NCBI GenBank assembly: GCA_039619475.1
Contig: CM077115.1
Span: 477,660,400-477,724,399, forward strand
Direction of reading: 5' to 3'
Length of the DNA: 64,000 nt
Source of the DNA: Icerya purchasi
Lineage: Eukaryota; Arthropoda; Insecta; Hemiptera; Monophlebidae
In this document: positions 59,396 through 64,000 of the stretch, one piece after another
How positions within the stretch are numbered: position 1 is the first letter of the stretch
Layout of the letters: every line of letters begins with the position of its first letter
Made by a program: the position numbers and the translations under genes
The notes under the pieces: model-generated
Told to the model about the DNA's origin: nothing
Seen by the model: the letters and a program-made list of their open reading frames with translations, nothing else
The model's database searches: none

Positions 59396-60216
59396 AATAG
59401 TTATTAACTTATTATATATGTTATTATTTGTTGAAAATGCTATTCTGAATTTAGTTTTTAAGGTATTAGTAATTTTGTATGTATTATGATTTGTATATGT
59501 GAATTTTATTCAATTATTGTAATTATTATGATTACAGACAGGTTTGTTTTTTTTTGTTTAAACTTTTTTGAAATATTTATCGTATGAAATATCAGTTAGG
59601 TTGGGGTTATAATTATTATTTCTTGCCATTATTTTTAATTCATTCATTTTTTGTTTTTAACTGAATGGAGTGTTAAGTAATTGTGCTAAAAAAGGTGGAT
59701 GTTGAATCGGATGATTGGATAAGTACCTAATTGATAGTAGTATCAGTTGTAGTCTCTTTTCTATAAATATTGTATATTAAAGTGTTATTTAAGTCCAGAA
59801 AATTAATTTTTTTATAACCGATTTCTGTTGTATATTGTAATTGCTTATTGATTGAATTAAGGAAATTTAAAAAATCATTATATATAGTTGAATTATTATT
59901 GTTACGAAAAATACAGAGAATGTCGTCATCGTATCCAGGGTATAGTATATAATATTATACTTTTGAAAATTTTTAGATATAATATTATCTTCATAATATT
60001 GTAGTAAGATTTCCGAAATAATGGAAGAAGTAGGTACCACACTTTATACGAGACGGTTGTGTATTGTGGTGTTAATTATTGTTTATTCTATCGACGATTA
60101 AACTATCACTGATAACGCGAACAAGTCAGAAATCGATTCAACGGATATAAATTAACGCGTAAGACTACTTTATTTATTAATTACAGATAACCTAATATTA
60201 CAGATATTTATTTATA

Positions 60217-60978
60217 ATGGCAAAACGCAAAGCAGCAGCAAAAAGACAGTTAAGCGACACAGGCTCGCCAAGCACCAGTTACAAAAAAGTGAATATCGAG
60301 GAGATTGATAACGAAACAGTTCCGGAAGGAATCAAAAGTCTACAAGCGGACATGAAAGAATTAAAAAAATTCTTTTCCTTCTTGTCCGACAAGTACGACG
60401 ACATAGTGAGAATCAACACGTCACTGACTGAGGAAGTGAAAGCTTTACGAGAGCAAGTGGCCACCCTTATAGGTCAAGTTCAGAAAAAAGACGTAGAAAT
60501 CAAACAGCTGAAAAATGAAATACACAAGATGGATCAATATTCCCGCCGTGAAAATGTTGAATTCCACGGAATTACAGAGAAGCAAAATGAAAATCTTTCT
60601 GACATAGTTATCAAAGTGGCTAAAGAGTTAAATGTGATCATCGAAGAAAAGGACATCATGGCAGTACATCGACTTCCATCAAAACACACGAAACTACCAA
60701 GACCGATAATAGCTAAAACGGGGGACTGTTAGCTGACCAAATTCTAGAAAACAAAAGGAAAACAACAATTCTAGACAACGACATAACTCAATCCGGGAGT
60801 TCGTTAAAAGTCTACATCAATGAAAACCTGACAAAGTACTGGCAAACAAAACAAAAAGCCAGAACGATGAATTACAGCTTTGTATGGTCTAAGAGAGGAA
60901 AAATATTCGTACGGAGGAATGATGAAGATCGGATAATAATAATAAAAGATGAAGATGATTTAAATAGATTAAGCTAGA
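60217..60978 (+). pseudogene. LINE ORF1 (coiled coil plus FP_DNA-like domain), frameshifted
   Basis: The first frame (60217-60732) has a basic start (KRKAAAKRQ), a long heptad coiled coil (about residues 45-110), and the RRENVEFHGI block with IMAVHRLP, typical of ORF1 RNA-binding proteins of CR1/Jockey-type LINEs. It ends at TAG 60730-60732 after a small deletion. The remainder follows in another frame from about 60728 to the TAG at 60975-60977: LLADQILENKRK, YINENLTKYWQTKQKAR, FVWSKRGKIFVR. This part matches the baculovirus FP-type C-terminal domain found in such ORF1 proteins. Confidence 0.8.
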
Positions 60979-60991
60979 AAATAAACCATCA

Positions 60992-61582
60992 ATGAGTATA
61001 AAATTACGCGAAATTATGTCGTTATCATTAGCTTATTTACGAAGTAAGGGTATGTGTGTGTTTTCGTACGAGTGTGATTTTGTGTGGTTGAGTAACGCAG
61101 GCGGTAAGGCGGTGAGAAGGAAGTGTGCAGACTTAGAGTGTATAACGGGAGTGTATGTGAGTGTAGCAGTAGAGACTATAAAATGTGAAATACTGATAAG
61201 AAACAGTACAGTGAAGACAGATCAAATGAACTTGACGTGTACGTTGCGGAGAGGAACCAGTGTGCTGAGGAAAGGTGGTGGTGAAAGTGATACAGGGTTA
61301 GATCGAAGAGAATTGAGTGTGTTGGTGAATGTAGATGAAAGGGAGAAGGCATGTAACACAACCGAAGTGCGTTTGATTTACAGGTATCCTGATCGTTTCT
61401 CGTGCAGTGATGTGCAAAAGAGAGTGAGCGGTGTCATATGGTTTTTCGTCCATGTGCTTGCAATACCGCCAGCGTTAGAATTAATTATAAGTGTGAGAAT
61501 GTTTAGAGAGCGGTGTGCGGTAGTGCTGACTAATGTATGTGTGAGGAGTTATTTTAAGTTGTTTGCTTTCAGGTTGCAATAA
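60992..61582 (+). CDS. Unidentified 196-codon frame between LINE ORF1 and ORF2
   Basis: Open from an ATG shortly after the ORF1 stop to TAA near 61580. The predicted protein has 12 or so cysteines, many Arg/Lys and hydrophobic segments near 150-165. I recognise no domain. The region is unusually G- and TG-rich for this window, and an antisense frame (61176-61361) overlaps, so composition could explain it. LINEs of this type normally have only two ORFs. Low confidence as a gene. Confidence 0.3.
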   Translation: MSIKLREIMSLSLAYLRSKGMCVFSYECDFVWLSNAGGKAVRRKCADLECITGVYVSVAVETIKCEILIRNSTVKTDQMNLTCTLRRGTSVLRKGGGESDTGLDRRELSVLVNVDEREKACNTTEVRLIYRYPDRFSCSDVQKRVSGVIWFFVHVLAIPPALELIISVRMFRERCAVVLTNVCVRSYFKLFAFRLQ

Positions 61583-61826
61583 GCGTTTATGTTAAATTAA
61601 ACGGGCGAATGGATATATCACGATGTCACACAAAATGCATGTACTCCTATGTTATATATTATTAAATTATGTTAAGATCGCACTGTCGATTATGTATATA
61701 AGTTTATGGTTTGCAATCTTCAAATTGTTAGTTAATAGGCTGGGTATATGTGAGCAAGTGTGTTTCCTCTTCATCCAAATTCTTCGTTTTCCTGAACATA
61801 TTTATAAATAAATTCACATCTCAAAT

Positions 61827-64000
61827 ATGATTCCACTAATGCGAAACTGGGGTAAACACAACTGCATGAATTATAGTGATTTCAAAAAATGGACTGACAA
61901 TATAAACAATGTAATTAAACTAAACAATCCACTAAAAATGAATACCGAATATTTTCACGTATTGCACTTAAACATAAGAAGTGTTAGGCGAAATTGGGAT
62001 GAATTTATAAGTTACATACACAAGACAACATTAAGCGTTATTGTATTAACAGAAATAAATATAAGAGAGAATGAATTAAATTTATATAATATAGCAGGTT
62101 ACATGAGTTATGGACTTCAAAGACCAATGGGGTACAATGGGGGAATACTTGTATTTGTAAATAATAAATTCAAATGCAATATTCAGGAAGTAAAAAATAG
62201 GTCAAGTATGGATCTGTTGTCGGCTGATATAGATATAGGAGAAAATATTCCTTTACGTTTAATTGCTATATATCGAACACCGAGCAAAAACGTAGGCGAA
62301 TTCATAAAAGAAATCGCAACACTCTTAAAGAAATTAAAGAACAAAGACAATTTCCTAATTTGCGGTGACTTTAACATAGACTTATTGCTTCATAATTCAC
62401 AAGTGGAGAACTTTTTAAATGTAATTTCTGGAGCAGGCGGAGTTCAACTAATAAGTGGAATTACGAGAGAGGAAGATCGTATAGACAGGATGACTCAGTC
62501 ATGCATAGATAACATATTTATGAAATACAATACAAATGAAATTACTGCGGGAATAATAAATACGAAAATATCTGACCACTACATCATCTGTTGTGCATTT
62601 GATATCTCGAATAGGAAAAATTGTCAGGTTAAAAATTCCCTAAAATACGTTTTTGATGAAAAAAATTTGCAAAAAAAAATTGTTGAATACAACTGGAATG
62701 AGGCGAGAAGCATTACAACGTCAGAAGGCATATACGATCACATACACTCAGTTTTTAAAAGTATATATAAAGAATGTAAACTGGGAATAAATGAGGGTAA
62801 AAAGGTAACTAAATACGATCCTAAAAATGAATGGATGAACCAAAAAATAATAAATTTTATGAAAATCAGGGATCAGTACTTTAAACTCAGTAAAGGAAAT
62901 AGAACTAGTATTCGATATAAAAAATTATTCAGGAAATATCGAAATATAGTAAAAACAGAAATAAGGAACGCTAAACAGAAATATTATCAAAAGCAAATAG
63001 TGTTAGCTAACAATGATAGCAAAAAAACATGGTGCATAATCAATAATATTGTGAATAAAAAAAACAAAACATCAATTGATAACTTTGTCATAAAACATTT
63101 TGAAAACACTACAATAGTAACTGAACAATTTAGTGAGTACTTCTCACGTTCAGTTGAAGAGCTCAGACATAAATGTGACACACAGTTACTGAATAATAAC
63201 TTCAATAATTCTACCATGCCTTCATTTTATATTCCACCTGCAAATTCAACTCATATAGAAACAATAATAAAAGATCTAAAAGTAAATAAGGCTCCTGGAT
63301 GGGACGAAGTTAGGGTAAAAGACATTAAACAAAATATAAATATTTTTACTCCTATTTTAACTAGCATGATCAATTGCTCTATAAAGGAAGCGTGTACTCC
63401 AGATGGGATCAAAAAAGGTATTATTAGACCGATCTATAAAAAAGGAGTGCAAAATCAATGCGAAAATTACCGTCCTATAACAATAATATCAGTAATAGGG
63501 AAAATTTTAGAACGATACGTTGATAAACATTTAAGAAACTATTTGGAAAAAAACAACCTACTTTATGAAAATCAACACGGGTTTAGAGAAAAAAAGTCCA
63601 CGATAACGTTATTAAGAACGATGATAAATAAGATAAATATGGGACTGTCGATGGGGAACCAATTTATAATTACCTTCATTGATCTAACAAAAGCGTTTGA
63701 CTTAGTTGATCACGATTTACTGATTAATGACTTAGAAAATCTGGGTATTCTAAATAATCAACTAATGTGGTTTAAAAATTATATAAAAAACAGAAAAAGT
63801 GTAGTAAAAATCGCAGGGAGTAACAGTAATGAAAAAAATATTCGATTTGGGGTAGGTCAGGGAACTATACTTGCTCCTATCCTATTTCTAATATACACTA
63901 ACTCATTACACGGGCACATTAAAAATGCAAAGGTGTATGTTTTTGCTGATGACATTGCGCTGTTAATTGAAAATAAAAGTGTAGAAGTAGCGGAAAAATT
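61827..64000 (+). CDS. LINE ORF2: endonuclease and reverse transcriptase, partial
   Basis: Open for 724 codons to the window end with no stop, read codon by codon. Residues about 40-260 form an APE-type endonuclease: LHLNIRSVRRN, VLTEIN, GGILVFVNN, GDFNID (near 178), and SDHYIICC (near 248). The reverse transcriptase follows: LKVNKAPGWDEV, YRPITIISVIGKILER, YENQHGFREKKSTI, FIDLTKAFDLVDHDLL, GVGQGTILAPILF and FADDIALL (near 707). All catalytic motifs are present in what can be seen. The start is the first ATG after stops in all frames. Likely capable of function if the rest is intact, although ORF1 of the same copy is broken. Confidence 0.88.
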   Translation, partial: MIPLMRNWGKHNCMNYSDFKKWTDNINNVIKLNNPLKMNTEYFHVLHLNIRSVRRNWDEFISYIHKTTLSVIVLTEINIRENELNLYNIAGYMSYGLQRPMGYNGGILVFVNNKFKCNIQEVKNRSSMDLLSADIDIGENIPLRLIAIYRTPSKNVGEFIKEIATLLKKLKNKDNFLICGDFNIDLLLHNSQVENFLNVISGAGGVQLISGITREEDRIDRMTQSCIDNIFMKYNTNEITAGIINTKISDHYIICCAFDISNRKNCQVKNSLKYVFDEKNLQKKIVEYNWNEARSITTSEGIYDHIHSVFKSIYKECKLGINEGKKVTKYDPKNEWMNQKIINFMKIRDQYFKLSKGNRTSIRYKKLFRKYRNIVKTEIRNAKQKYYQKQIVLANNDSKKTWCIINNIVNKKNKTSIDNFVIKHFENTTIVTEQFSEYFSRSVEELRHKCDTQLLNNNFNNSTMPSFYIPPANSTHIETIIKDLKVNKAPGWDEVRVKDIKQNINIFTPILTSMINCSIKEACTPDGIKKGIIRPIYKKGVQNQCENYRPITIISVIGKILERYVDKHLRNYLEKNNLLYENQHGFREKKSTITLLRTMINKINMGLSMGNQFIITFIDLTKAFDLVDHDLLINDLENLGILNNQLMWFKNYIKNRKSVVKIAGSNSNEKNIRFGVGQGTILAPILFLIYTNSLHGHIKNAKVYVFADDIALLIENKSVEVAEK

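Larger units (their letters stand above)
56370..60025 (-). mobile_element. Penelope-like element, broken by insertions
   Basis: Three minus-strand blocks are in the right order. At 60025-59420 is the end of the reverse transcriptase (GYDDDILCIF, INFLDLNNTLIYNIYRKETT, then a NPNLTDISYDKYF region and an RIAFSTNNNIYNKL end). At 57690-57490 is a GIY-YIG nuclease remnant (SGIYQILCNTCYKTYIRQIRRNF). At 56987-56736 is the C-terminal region (KSTIAEHAINNH, then a NYVMLNFTENYYINKY end). RT plus GIY-YIG is diagnostic of Penelope-like elements. Several stops are present. The RTE-like LINE and a mariner remnant lie between the blocks, and the 5' part is cut by the LINE at 60030. Confidence 0.8.
60030..64000 (+). 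mobile_element. CR1/Jockey-type LINE, runs off the window
   Basis: A two-ORF non-LTR retrotransposon. The 5' UTR starts near 60030, where Penelope homology stops. ORF1 is broken; ORF2 is open to the window end. Least decayed element of the window. Confidence 0.8.

Overview
This window looks like AT-rich nuclear DNA of an insect, and a hymenopteran is my best guess. The evidence is dense and mostly broken eukaryotic transposons (several LINE clades, a Penelope-like element, Helitrons, Tc1/mariner, pogo/Tigger, hAT-type MITEs), a tRNA-derived SINE, long CA/TA/GATA microsatellites, AATAAA signals and no prokaryotic gene organisation. No conserved single-copy host gene could be recognised.

Region 1 (1 to about 17.6 kb) is the unusual part. 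It is a giant, almost perfect inverted repeat: 1-8096 is the reverse complement of 8759-16855, around a unique 662-bp centre, and the left arm runs off the window. I noticed one substitution and one homopolymer length difference between the arms. Each arm carries the same small gene family. Gene A (275 aa, complete only on the right) resembles the N-terminal region of Polinton/adintovirus-type protein-primed DNA polymerases. Gene B (339 aa) and gene C (276 aa) are paralogues with the layout of a DnaQ-like (DEDDh-type) domain known from virus-like elements in insect genomes. A and B share an N-terminal leader. All three have the same roughly 165-bp block just upstream of the ATG, so they look like duplicated transcription units that were then fitted with different viral domains. 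The arms also hold a decayed Polinton-companion gene and a hAT-type MITE. A fragment of a B-family polymerase sits in the centre. The whole reads as remains of a Polinton-like or endogenous viral element whose accessory genes stayed open while its core genes decayed.

Region 2 (17.6-25.7 kb) has a 32-bp tandem repeat, a broken RTE-like LINE on the minus strand, a degenerate RNase H-bearing LINE on the plus strand, and a GC-richer stretch without recognisable genes. Region 3 (25.7-31.2 kb) has a Helitron with both termini, then an endonuclease-like pseudogene and a second, older Helitron fragment. Region 4 (31.2-56 kb) is a patchwork of microsatellites, at least seven truncated copies of one RNase H LINE family (one with a 13-bp target-site duplication), another LINE pseudogene, a pogo/Tigger pseudogene, a Tc1-type element with IR/DR termini, two SINE copies and several MITE-like repeats.

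Region 5 (56.4-64 kb) is a nest. A Penelope-like element on the minus strand is interrupted by an RTE-like LINE and a mariner remnant, and cut at its 5' side by a CR1/Jockey-type LINE whose second ORF is still open for more than 720 codons at the window end.
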